From Anagrus nilaparvatae (taxonomy: Eukaryota; Arthropoda; Insecta; Hymenoptera; Mymaridae): a stretch of 64,000 bases of DNA. This document shows positions 12,901 to 24,589 of this stretch, one piece after another (the stretch's first letter is position 1; each line of letters begins with the position of its first letter). The position numbers were made by a program, and so were the translations under genes. The notes below the pieces were generated by a model, which did not search any database, was not told the origin of the DNA, and saw nothing but the letters and a program-made list of their open reading frames with translations. The DNA is taken from positions 6,595,501-6,659,500 of the forward strand of contig JAKSXM010000247.1 in the NCBI GenBank assembly GCA_022575985.1, given 5' to 3'.

Positions 12901-13620
12901 GGTCCACAATTTCTTCGCCATGGGCACACGCAAAGGTCCTGTTCCAAATTGATATTGAATATTTCCTATCATATTTATAATATTTTAAGCCATATATAAC
13001 CCCTGCACTTTGATGTCTTGACCCAAAAAAAAATTGAGAAAAATTTTAAAAATCTCAATTTTTCAGTCACCCGCATGGTCCAATTTTCTGATGCCATGGG
13101 CACACGCAAAGTTACTGGTCCCCCAAATTAATACTGGATACTTTCTAACTTATTTATAATATTTTAGGCCATATATAACCCTTGCACTTTGATTTCTTGA
13201 ACAAAAAAAAAATTGAGAAAAATTAAAAAAATCTCAATTTTTCAGTTACCTGCATGGTCCAATTTTCTGATGCCATGGGCACACGCAAAGGTACTGGTCC
13301 CCCAAATTAATACTGGATACTTTTTAACGTATTTATGATATTTCAGGCCATATATGACCTCTGATATTTTCTAACAGATTCATGATTCTTTAAGCCATGC
13401 ATAACTCCTGCACTTTCATATCTTGACCCAAAAAATATTGTGAAAAATGATTAAAATCTCATTTTTTTAAAGTTACCTGCATGGTCTAATTTTCTTATGC
13501 CATGGCCACACTCTATGGTGCTGGCCCCTTACATTAATACTGGATGTTTTCTAACGTATTTATGATATTTCAGGCTATATAATATAATTTGATATCTTGA
13601 CCAAAAAGAAAAAATAAAAG
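9990..13620 (-). repeat. Satellite array, ~180-bp unit, inverted (right arm)
   Basis: The same unit as in the left arm, now on the minus strand, about 13 copies, interrupted by the solo LTR at 11287-12535. A two-unit block of about 359 bp recurs nearly identically at about 10570-10926, 10928-11286 and 12536-12896, a higher-order repeat. This block is not evident in the left arm. Confidence 0.82.
11287..12535 (+). mobile_element. Solo LTR, probably Gypsy type, 4-bp TSD
   Basis: This 1249-bp insert starts TGTAACG, ends CGTTACA, and is flanked on both sides by CCTG (11283-11286 and 12536-12539). TG...CA ends and a 4-bp duplication are the pattern of a solo LTR left by recombination between the two LTRs of a retrotransposon. 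No internal coding remains. Class assignment to Gypsy/Ty3 rests on the length, the 4-bp TSD and the TGTAACG start, so it is tentative. Strand is not determined with certainty. Confidence 0.75.
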
Positions 13621-14089
13621 ATAAAGTAAAGAAATCTCTTAATTTTTCTAAGTCCTGATTTTTTGCGGGTACTACTAAAAATCCGACGGGTGTTCTTTTT
13701 TGTGCTTTTTTTGCGTTAAAAATTAATAAAAATTAATTTTAATTTAAAAAAAAAAAAAAAAAATTTTTTTGAAAAATTTTTCTAAGTCCCGATACCTTCC
13801 GGGTATTGGAATTAAGCCGGGGGTGGGAGGGGTCGGGTGGGGGTGTGTTTTTTTTGTTGAAAATTGTATTAAAATAAAAAAAAAAATAAAAAAATTTTTT
13901 TGAAAAATTTTTCTAAGTCCCGATATTCCGCGGGTACTAGTAGAAACGTACCTTGACGTTCATCATTATTTTATTTTTAATATATTTTTTAAATTGTGAT
14001 TAGTTATTTATACATAATATATAAATATGCAAATAAATAAAAACATTACAGATAAATATCCGCAGCATATCATTGTCAAACCTCGAATT

Positions 14090-14172
14090 GTTATTACCAC
14101 TCGCTAATAGCGTAAGTGTCTAAGCGCTTGCCTCTTGAGCGGAGAAGTCGGGTTCGATTCCCCAAAATCCCC
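14090..14172 (+). repeat. tRNA-like block (right arm copy)
   Basis: A-box-like TAGCGTAAGTGTCTAAGCGC and B-box-like GGGTTCGATTCCCC are in correct order and spacing. The 3' acceptor-like segment AAATCCCC has no matching 5' partner. Probably a tRNA-derived SINE head fixed inside foldback element 2. Confidence 0.55.
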
Positions 14173-14376
14173 TTCACTTTTTTTTAATTTAAATAAATTT
14201 TTAAAATAATTTTAAGTAATAAAAAAAATTATTTGTATAAAAATTACAAATTTAAAAAAAAAAAAAAAAAGATTATAAATTTATTTTATTGTAATTTTAA
14301 AGTTGAATTGTGTTTTATTGTATTGTGTTCTATTGTAAAATTTTGAATTGTGTTTAATTATTTCTTTGCATCAGGG

Positions 14377-15555
14377 TAGGCTGTACAAACTTTTTGAGAA
14401 CTTTTTTAAACAGAAATTCGAAGTCAGCAGATAAAAAATATATTGGTTCTTCATAGAGGAACCATTGTGATAGGTGAAATTTCGATTTTCGATATTTTGA
14501 CAAATAAGCACATTTTGAGACCCCAGGAAGCTGAAAAACCGGTTTTTAAAAAGTCTGTATGTGTGTGTATGTACGTATGTATGTAGGTAACCGGCGATAT
14601 TCCACAACCATTGTGGTATTAAGACCTAATTTTTTTTTCAAAAATTTTTTTATTAAAAAATCTCAAACTACTTTTTTTTTTTAATTTGGATGTAATACCT
14701 CATTTATTTCCATGAAAGTACTTATATTTGAAATAATGTTTTTTACTCGATATCTCGAATCTAATAATTAATTTTTTGAACATTTTTTGCCCATAATTTT
14801 TGACACTTAAAATACAAAAAACGCCAAATTTTTATTCTCTTTGGACGTAGTATCTAATTTATTTCTTTAGAAGTACTAGTTTTAGGAACCACGTTTATAG
14901 TAATTTTTTGGATGTGTTACTTAATTTTTTTGAAATTCTTTTTTTTAAATTAAAAAAAAAAACTGCACTATTTTTTGTTTTTTTTATGTAATCCTCATTT
15001 AATTCTACGAAAGTAGTATAATACCTGAAAACATGGTTATTACTCGATATCTCGAATCAGATACTTAATTTTTCGAAAATATTTTTCTCAATTTTTTTGC
15101 ATAAAAAATAAGAAAAAAAGGAATATTTTTTTTCTTTTTGAATGTAGTACCTAATTTTTTCCTATGAAAGTACCGATATTTAAATATATGGTTATCACTC
15201 GATATCTCCAATCTGACACTATTTTTTGAACTTTTTTTCTCAAAACTTTTTGCATAAAAGAAATAAAAAAAAACAACAATATTTTTTTCCTTTTTGAATG
15301 TTGTAGTACCTCATATTTTTCTACTGGAATACAAGTTTTAGAAATATTTTTTATAGTCAATTTTTTGGATCTGAAACTTAATTTTTGGAAATTTTTTTTT
15401 TTTCAAAATGTTTTACAAAAATAAAAATAATTTTTATCGCCCAAACTTGCACGTCAGTTCAAGAAAGCCTGTTTAGAGAAGATTGCGTTAAAAAAATAGA
15501 GAAGAGATTTCGAAAAAAAAAAATTTTTTTACACATACTTGATACTCTTGATATA
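14377..15555 (-). repeat. Right arm of outer inverted repeat with ~165-bp tandem repeats
   Basis: The inner edge (14377-14440) and outer edge (15425-15555) are the inverse of 1700-1775 and about 1530-1660. Between them (14680-15420) lie about four diverged copies of a repeat marked by ACTCGATATCTC and TGTAGTACCT. One and a half further copies of it are at 49530-49745. Positions 14440-14540 (CCGGTTTTT next to a short TGTG run) match the inverse of 34505-34610. Confidence 0.65.
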
Positions 15556-16679
15556 TACCCTCTCAACATGAAAATACCGAAATTTCGGGAGTAAAATACC
15601 AAGGAGGCTGTTTCTTAAATTGTAATGTAGAAATGAGCCTCATTGGTATTTTATAAATAAGAAATGAACTAAATCAGTATTTACAAAATACGAAACGTAG
15701 CCGTTAGTAATTTCAAATCTACCAACGAGCTATATTCCAACTTTCCGATAAAATGAGCTACTGCAAAGTATTTTATAAACTACCTTTAACCTCATTGCGA
15801 TATTTAAAATGCGATATATACTCAGTTGCGTTTTTGAAACTACCACTGAGCTGAATATTATTTTTCCAATTTAAGAAAATAGTCATCAGTAGTTTATAAA
15901 ATACTATTCGATGTTCCTAAACCGAATAAAATTAATTTCCCGCACTCAGCGGTTTTCGGGTTGAAAAAAAATAATTTTTCAATGAAAACTTTCATTTTTC
16001 CCGTTAAAAATTAATTAATTTTTCCAAGATGGCGGGTCAAAAAACAGCGAAATAAAATTATTTATAATTACTGGAGAATTTTCGATGTTAAAAAAAATAA
16101 ACATTTGGTGGAAAATATTCATACCTTCACCTCAAGATATTTTCCGATTTTCCAAAATGGCGACTAAAAAATATAACATATTTAACTTTATATAAACAGT
16201 AGGGGGTTTTTCGATGTTGATATATACGAATTTTAGATGGAAAATAATCAATTTTTTAGCATAAATATTTTCCGATTTTCCAAGATGGCGGGCTAAAAAA
16301 ATAACAGAATAAACTTTATACTCTACAGGGGGGTTTTCACGGTTAAATAATAAGAATTTTAGGTGAAAAAAAAAATAAAACTTTTAACCTAAAATATTTT
16401 CCGAATTTCCAAGATGGCGGATTAAAACACATAACAAAATTAAATTTCACCACTACTGAAGGGTTTTTGATGGCAAAAAAACGAAAATTAGGTAGAAAAT
16501 ATTGAATTTTTTAGGTCAAGTTTTACACCAACATAACAATAGGATTATTATTATAACCACAAAAAAACGACATAACAAGCCTTAAACCTAACATAACCTA
16601 AGAAAATGATCTCTTATAGAAAAAAGACACCACAAGACTTAATCCTAAAATAAGTTAAGGAAGTTTTCATTTATATAAA

Positions 16680-18000
16680 TAACGTCACGTCAAACCTTAC
16701 AGTAGCGTAACCTAAGGAAGTAGGCTATAATAAAATAACGTCCTGTCAAGCCTTACAGTAGCGTAACCTAAGGAAGTAGGCTATAACAAAATAACGCCAC
16801 GTCAAGCCTTAAAGTAGCGTAACCTAAGGAAGTAGGCTATAATTAAATAACGTCACGTCAAGCCTTACAGTAGCGTAACCTAAGGAAGTAGGCTATAATA
16901 AAATAACGTCCTGTCAAGCCTTACAGTAGCGTAACCTAAGGAAGTAGGCTATAACAAAATAACGCCACGTCAAGCCTTACAGTAGCGTAACCTAAGGAAG
17001 TAGGCTATAATTAAATAACGTCACGTCTAGCCTTACAGTAGCGTAACCTAAGGAAGTAGGCTATAATCAAATAACGTCACGTCAAGCCTTACAGTAGCGT
17101 AACCTAAGGAAGTAGGCTATAATAAAATAACGTCCTGTCAAGCCTTACAGTAGCGTAACCTAAGGAAGTAGGCTATAACAAAATAACGCCACGTCAAGCC
17201 TTAAAGTAGCGTAACCTAAGGAAGTAGGCTATAACAAAATAACGCCACGTCAAGCCTTAAAGTAGCGTAACCTAAGGAAAAAGGCTATAATAAAATAACG
17301 TCACGTCAAGCCTTACAGTAGCGTAACCTAAGGAAGTAGGCTATATTAAAATAACTTCACCTCAAGCATTACAGTAGCGTAACCTAAGGAAGTAGGCTAT
17401 AATAAAATAACATCATGTCAAGCCTTACGGTAGCGTAACCTAAGGAAGTATGCTATAATAAAATAACATCACGTCAAGCCTTACAGTAGCGTAACCTAAG
17501 GAAGTAGGCTATAATAAAATAACGTCCTGTCAAGCCTTACAGTAGCGTAACCTGAGGAAGTAGGCTATAACAAAATAACGCCACGTCAAGCCTTACAGTA
17601 GCGTAACCTAAAGAAGTATGCAATAATAAAATAACGTCACCTCAAGCATTACAGTAGCGTAACCTAAGGAAGTAGGCTATAATAAAATAACGTCACGTCA
17701 AGCCTTACACTAGCGTAACCTAAGGAAGTAGGCTATAATAAAATAACTTCACGTCAAGCCTTACAGTAGCGTAACCTAAGGAAGTAGGCTATAACAAAAT
17801 AACGCCACGTCAAGCCTTACAGTAGCGTAACCTAAGAAATTAGACTATAATAAAATAACGACACGTCAAGCCTTACACTAGCGTAACCTAAGGAAGTAGG
17901 CTATAATAAAAAACGACACGTCAAGTCTTACACTAGCGTAACCTAAGGAAGTAGGCTATGATAAAAAAATGACACGTCAAACATTACTCTAGCTCAATTT
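16680..18000 (+). repeat. 56-bp satellite, about 23 copies (left arm of element 3)
   Basis: The unit contains AACCTAAGGAAGTAGGCTAT and GTCAAGCCTTACAGTAGCGT and repeats every 56 bp with few changes, decaying towards the inner end. Many copies contain an ACGTCACGTCA stretch that resembles CRE/ATF half sites. Confidence 0.9.
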
Positions 18001-19094
18001 ACAGAAGAAGACTATAATAAAAAAGCGACAAGACAAGCCTTACACTAACACAGCGTAAAATTTTGAGCCAAAAATCATTAATTATCGGATCCAAGAAATC
18101 TATTAAAACCGGTTTTTCTAAAATTAATACTTTTATTGAAAAAAATTGGGAACTACGTCCAAAAATAATAAAAGTTTAGCTATTTTTTATTCTTAGCTAT
18201 TTTTACCCAAGTTTGAGGTCGATGTCTTGGATTAAAAAAATACTGATTTGGCAGCTCTTTTTCCAATTTTGATTTTTTTCGAATTCTCAGCCACCTCTTT
18301 GCTTTTTATTTTCTGGACTAAAGGAAAAACTAAAGGAAAATTTAAAATACAAATTTCTTAAAAAGCGTCACTTTATTTTTTTTTATTTTTTTTACATGTG
18401 TTTTCTCATACTTCTCATGCTGGTTAACTCATTTTTTGACACATTTAACTTTTAAGTACTTAAAAATCAATTTTAGGCCCAAAAAAATAATTTTGAAAAT
18501 TGTTCATTTTCTGTAATTTCCAATTTTCTCGCTTTTCATGATAGAAAATGTAAAATCTAACTTGTTTTTCGGATTCCTCGGCAAATTTTACATTGAAAAC
18601 CTTCCTGGGTAAAATTTTAGAGGCCTAAGTAACGCTGTAAAAAAAAGACAAGGGGAGCCAGAACCAAAAAAATTTTAAAATCTGTTTTTTTGATTTTTAA
18701 CAAAACTTATTGATTAAATTTAAAAAAAAAGAGTCTCATGCCCTCCGCAATAAAAAATCACATCAAATCAGTCTAAAAAAAATTTTAAATATTACCATCC
18801 CTTTGAGAATTTTTGGAAATTCGAAAAAAATTCTAAATTTCCGAATTTCCCAAAATTCTTGAAGGGATGATAAAATTAAAAATTTTTTTTAGACTGGTTT
18901 GATGTGTTTTTTTATTGCGGAGGGCATGAGACTCTTTTTTTATTAAATTATTCAATAAATTTTGTTAAAAATCAAAAAAACTGATTTTAAAATTTTTTTG
19001 GTTCTGTGGCCCCATAATCAAAGTAACCTGCTAAAATCAAATATAATTAAACATAATTAAATTGTGCTATTTTTTTATTCTGTTTATTTTTTGC

Positions 19095-19850
19095 TTGACA
19101 TGTCGTTATTTTATTATAGCCTATACTTCCTTAGGTTACGCTAGTGTAAGGCTTGACGTGATGTTATTTTATTATAGCCTACTTCCTTAGGTTACGCTAC
19201 TGTAATGCTTGAGGTGAAGTTATTTTAATATAGCCTACTTCCTTAGGTTACGCTACTGTAAGGCTTGACGTGACGTTATTTTATTATAGCCTACTTCCTT
19301 AGGTTACGCTACTTTAAGGCTTGACGTGACGTTATTTTGTTATAGCCTACTTCCTTAGGTTACGCTACTTTAAGGCTTGACGTGGCGTTATTTTGTTATA
19401 GCCTACTTCCTTAGGTTACGCTACTGTAAGGCTTGACAGGACGTTATTTTATTATAGCCTACTTCCTTAGGTTACGCTACTGTAAGGCTTGACGTGACGT
19501 TATTTAATTATAGCCTACTTCCTTAGGTTACGCTACTGTAAGGCTTGACAGGACGTTATTTTATTATAGCCTACTTCCTTAGGTTACGCTACTGTAAGGC
19601 TTGACGTGACGTTATTTTATAATAGCCTACTTCCTTAGGTTACGCTACTGTAAGGCTTGACGTGACGTTATTTAATTATAGCCTACTTCCTTAGGTTACG
19701 CTACTTTAAGGCTTGACGTGGCGTTATTTTGTTATAGCCTACTTCCTTAGGTTACGCTACTGTAAGGCTTGACAGGACGTTATTTTATTATAGCCTACTT
19801 CCTTAGGTTACGCTACTGTAAGGTTTGACGTGACGTTATTTATATAAAAG
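19095..19850 (-). repeat. 56-bp satellite, about 13 copies (right arm of element 3)
   Basis: The same unit in reverse orientation. The copy number is about half that of the left arm, so the arrays changed length after the palindrome formed or were unequal from the start. Confidence 0.9.
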
Positions 19851-20963
19851 AAAACTTCCTTAACTTATTTTAGGATTAAGTCTTGTGGTGTCTTTTTTCT
19901 ATAAGAGATCATTTTCTTAGGTTATGTTAGGTTTAAGGCTTGTTATGTCGTTTTTTTGTGGTTATAATAATAATCCTATTGTTATGTTGGTGTAAAACTT
20001 GACCTAAAAAATTCAATATTTTCTACCTAATTTTCGATTTTCTTGCCATCAAAAACCCTTCAGTAGTGGTGAAATTTAATTTTGTTATGTGTTTTAATCC
20101 GCCATCTTGGAAATTCGGAAAATATTTTAGGTTAAAAGATTTATTTTTTTTTTCACCTAAAATTCTTATTATTTAACCGTGAAAACCCCCCTGTAGAGTA
20201 TAAAGTTTATTCTGTTATTTTTTTAGCCCGCCATCTTGGAAAATCGGAAAATATTTATGCTAAAAAATTGATTATTTTCCATCTAAAATTCGTATATATC
20301 AACATCGAAAAACCCCCTACTGTTTATATAAAGTTAAATATGTTATATTTTTTAGTCGCCATTTTGGAAAATCGGAAAATATCTTGAGGTGAAGGTATGA
20401 ATATTTTCCACCAAATGTTTATTTTTTTTAACATCGAAAATTCTCCAGTAATTATAAATAATTTTATTTCGCTGTTTTTTGACCCGCCATCTTGGAAAAA
20501 TTAATTAATTTTTAACGGGAAAAATGAAAGTTTTCATTGAAAAATTATTTTTTTTCAACCCGTAAACCGCTGAGTGCGGGAAATTAATTTTATTCGATTT
20601 TGGAACATCGAATAGTATTTTATAAACTACTGATGACTATTTTCTTAAATTGGAAAAATAATATTCAGCTCAGTGGTAGTTTCAAAAACGCAACTGAGTA
20701 TATATCGCATTTTAAATATCGCAATGAGGTTAAAGGTAGTTTATAAAATACTTTGCAGTAGCTCATTTTATCGGAAAGTTGGAATATAGCTCGTTGGTAG
20801 ATTTGAAATTACTAACGGCTACGTTTCGTATTTTTTAAATACTGATTTAGTTCATTTCTTATTTATAAAATACCAATGAGGCTCATTTCTACATTACAAT
20901 TTAAGAAACAGCCTCCTTGGTATTTTACTCCCGATATTTCGGTATTTTCATGTTGAGAGGGTA

Positions 20964-21078
20964 CACTACTGCAAAAATTCTTTTTCCGGTAATTACTTTA
21001 TAAATAGTGAGTTTACTATCCCGGTAGTATAAATTTACTACCTAGATAGTAATTACCCAGATAAGAATTTTTACAGTG
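20964..21078. mobile_element. Short MITE, TA flanked
   Basis: The ends are CACTACTGCAAAAATTCTT and the inverse of CACTGTAAAAATTCTTAT. The subterminal AGTAATTAC motifs are also inverted. TA lies on both sides (20962-20963 and 21079-21080). Length 115 bp. A second copy ends at position 28. Confidence 0.75.
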
Positions 21079-21080
21079 TA

Positions 21081-21880
21081 TATAATGTGATTTATGCCCA
21101 CACAAAAAATTCGATTTTCAAAAAAACATTTACCACAATTAATGTCCCTTAAATTACCCGTTTTTAAGAATTTGTTTAATTTTTAAGAAAAATTTAAGCG
21201 TAGCAATCTGACAGTATGAAAAACTATATTTTTACTTTTTTTGCTCTTCAGAGATTGGAAACTTCCATGATTAGTAATCTGGTACAAAACTTTTTTTTCG
21301 AAAAGACGGAGTTCTGCTCAAAACTCTGTAATTGAAATTTACACATCTTCAGTTAATAATAGTTGACTTTTGAGGTTCGCACTAAATCTTCAAAAAATTA
21401 AAACGATCATTCAATATAATTGAATAAACAAATAGGTAATGCAAATTATTCAGATTAAAACTTAAATAGAAAATAATAGTTAAAACATTTATATTTTCTT
21501 TTATTTACAGAAATTTCTAATGATGTTACTAAACCAGCTGTTGCTTATTGATTGAAACAAAGTTTTAATAAATTTTTGTGTGAATATTTCATTGATCTGT
21601 TAATAAAATAAAAAAATAAAATAAGAAAATGCTATTTTTTTTTTTTTTTTTACATCATATGTCAGTAAATACGCCAAAAAGCAATTTTTTAGGGAAAAAA
21701 AGTTGGAACCGATGACACGTCCTGAAATATTAAGGCCTACAGTCTACATAACCGCACTGCATGGCGCAGTCCAATGCTATGCGGCGTCTCGAGCCGATGA
21801 AACGTCGTTTTCCTGTGGTCATTTGAAACATTTTAAAGACTTATTTCGAAAACGTTTCTAAAACTTTGATTGCTATGAGG
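21081..21880. other. Unassigned sequence, no gene seen
   Basis: AT-rich, apart from a less AT-rich patch at 21700-21840 that includes a 49-codon open frame (21711-21860) with no recognisable motif. I would not call that a gene. Confidence 0.4.
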
Positions 21881-22365
21881 GACGCATTTTTTTACGTTAA
21901 ATTTAACATGAAATTTTAACGTTAAATTTAATGTTAATTTTAACGTTAAATTTAATGTTTAATTTTAACGTTAAATTCAATGTTAAATTTTAGCATTAAA
22001 TTTAATAATAAATTTAATGCTAAATTTATAATATTAGAACGAAGATTTGATCAAAAAAATTAGTTGTGAAAATTAATAAAAATTGATTAATAAATAGCAA
22101 TGATGCTTAATTTTAAAAGTATCTGGGAATTTTTCATAATGACTACAATTGGATTATCAAAATAAAAAAATACAAAATTATAAAGATTTTTTTTTTCAAT
22201 TTTCCGCGATAATTTTAACGTTAAATTTAACGTTAAAGTTAACATTAAATTAACGTTAAATCTACCCTAAATTAACGTTAAAGTTACCCTAAATTAACGT
22301 TAAAATTAACGTTAAAATTTAACGTTAATTTTTAACGTTAATTTTAACGTTAACTTATGCACCGG
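21880..22365. repeat. Two clusters of TTAACGTTAA short repeats, weak foldback
   Basis: Positions 21890-22030 and 22205-22350 are made of the motif TTAACGTTAAATTT, repeated every 12-20 bp. The unit is self-complementary, so each strand can fold at many registers. A short inverted match (GACGCA near 21881, TGCACC near 22358) suggests that the two clusters are ends of one small element; this is tentative. Confidence 0.55.
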
Positions 22366-24589
22366 GGAAATTTTTGAAATCTTATATAAAGTCAGGCCCT
22401 AACAAAAATAACCGGCCGGTTTTACCAGCCAAAACCGGCCGGTTTTGGCTGGTTTCATCTGGTTTTATCTGGTTTCATCTAGTTTCATCTGGTTTCAATG
22501 AATTTTAACCAGAAAAGTAGTTTTAGTTGTTAAAAAAAGAAAATTTCCGGGAAAAACAAAGAAAATTCAATCCTGAATAAGCTTAATAACAGTAAATTAT
22601 GATTTCATATTATTTTATCCAGCTATGCTGCGAATTTATTTTACCAGTATATGCTTGCTCGGAAAAACTTTTTTATTCTGTGGAAAACTCGGAAAATTCT
22701 GGAAAAGCTTAATCCTAATCTGACTTAAGTTCACCTGATCTCATCCGGTATCCACCTGGTTTTACATAGCTATGATCAGAAAATAAGTTTCAGTTGTAAA
22801 AAAATAGAAAATTTCCGGAAAATTAGGAAAATTCAATGCTGATAAACTTTATAACATTCTTTTAATTGATGTAAAATTAGTTGGCTCAGCTCCGCGGGGA
22901 TTTATTTGACCTGTAATTATTTGCTTAGAAGAAAACATTTTTGTCTGTGTGAAAAAATCGGAAAAGTCCGGAAAATTATTAACACGTTTCCACCTGTTTT
23001 CATACGGAATCTACCTCGTTTTACTAAGTTATATTTAAGAACATGAGTCGTATAAAAAGAACCATGATGATTTCCCATGTGATAAACCATAAGGTTGAAG
23101 AAAATTTTCATTTTTTTACTCAAATATATTTTCCGATTTTCCAATATGGCGGACCATAAGCATGAAAAAAGAAACTTTATACATTACCAGGGGGTTTTCT
23201 AGGCTGACAAAAACGGTTAAGATAAAAAAGGTTAAGATAAGTGAAATGCCCCTGTTCTTGGATTTTCAAACAAATTGTTTTAAAAGTTTTTGGTGGTAAA
23301 AAAAATGTGGTAACCGTTGCCCGTTTGTCCATTTACCCCTCCCCGCCACCAAAACGGCCAAAAAACTGTCCAAAAACCTGTTCTTTTGGTTATAATTTTT
23401 TTTCTCTAGAACGACATTGCCAAAAACCCTGAAAATTGGCCAAAATGGTCCCATTGCATATATTTTTCACCAAAAAATTTTTGGGACCCCTACGACCACT
23501 TTAGACCACTTTAGACCACCAAAAAATAAATTCAAAAATTTCAAAAATCAATTATTTTACAAAATTAAATATTGGGAAGGGGGCTGCACAAAATTTTATT
23601 TCAAATTATTTTTTCTAACATAAAAACACAATTTTTCCAAAAAGTTTTAGACCTCTAGACCCGGTGCGACCCAGTGAAAATTCCAAAAAACTCGTTTTTT
23701 TTATCGTTTTTTTACCGTTTTATCGACGATATCGCATGGAAAATCCAATGCATTCATGTTAAATTTAAAAAATTATATGTATTCTGAACGGAACTTAATA
23801 ATAAGACAGATTAAAGACCTTTATACCCCTTTAGACCACATATTTTGCACTTCAAATTTCAAATTTTCAATATTTTTTTTTCAATTATTTTGTTTTTTTT
23901 TATAATTTTTTGACGGAATATCCCATATATATAACCATAAAAAAGTTTTTTAGTTAAATATATTATACTTTTGATCATATAACTTATTTTTTTATTTTTA
24001 GACCCTTTAGACCCCATATTTTGAACGATAAAGTTCAAATTTTTGAATTTCTTTCGACTTTTCTTACTACATTGCATGGGAAATCCTATATATATAATTT
24101 TTTTAGTTCAATATATTATATTTTTAAAAAATACGATCTTCTTTTATTTTTTAGACCCTCAAACTCTACTTGTTTCTCTCAAAATTACAAGTATTGTATT
24201 TTTTTTGTTAATAATTTTGGTTTTTTTATTATATTGTGTGGAATCACCCATATATAAACTTTTTTTAGATCAATATTTTATATAAATTTATGCAATATTT
24301 TCAATCAAACAAAAAATTGTTATATTTTTTTAGACCCTCAGACCCTTTGTTTAAACTTCATAGCTTAATTAATTATATACTATTCCTACTCGCACAAAAA
24401 AAAACATAATGATTTATCATTATGATTTATCATTATGGTAAATCATTATGGTTTATCATAAGGTTTACCATAAGGTATATATTATTGACAAAATAATTTC
24501 TGTTATCTCCTGGACAACCTTCGGGATAAAAATGAACCCTCCTAGGAAAAGCTGATATCCTGGAGGTATAATTTTCATATTTTCACCCC

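Larger units (their letters stand above)
6596..14376. mobile_element. Giant palindromic (foldback) element 2 built of satellite, TA target
   Basis: Ends are CCCTGATGCAAAG and its inverse CTTTGCATCAGGG. TA lies at 6594-6595 and 14377-14378. The outer ~1 kb of the two arms (6596-7600 and about 13375-14376) match almost base for base. The inner part of each arm is a ~180-bp tandem satellite, with the orientation switching near 9995. The right arm carries a solo LTR. No transposase is encoded. At 7.8 kb it is large for a nonautonomous TA-target element. Confidence 0.82.
15558..20961. mobile_element. Giant palindromic (foldback) element 3, TA target
   Basis: Ends are CCCTCTCAACATGAAAATA and its inverse, with TA at 15556-15557 and 20962-20963. 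The outer ~1.1 kb of the arms match, including five blocks carrying a CCAAGATGGCGG-like motif. Next come 56-bp satellite arrays in opposite orientation, and the centre (near 18840) is again a perfect inverted repeat of at least 100 bp. The right flanking TA is also the left flanking TA of a MITE. Confidence 0.82.

Noticed and set aside
7375..13620. CRISPR array
   Set aside because: Eukaryotic context. The repeats are contiguous ~180-bp units without unique spacers and change orientation at a palindrome centre.
14090..14172. Functional tRNA gene
   Set aside because: A and B boxes are good, but the acceptor stem has no 5' partner and no sound anticodon arm can be drawn.
16680..18000. CRISPR-like array of 56-bp repeats
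   Set aside because: The whole unit is repeated; there is no variable spacer.
21711..21860. A 49-codon ORF in a GC-balanced patch
   Set aside because: Good composition but no recognisable motif and no gene context.
23266..23454. Small ORFs present in both arms of element 4, such as one starting MENRKIYLSKKM
   Set aside because: Identity between arms reflects the palindrome and not selection on a protein. Frames on both strands are equally open.
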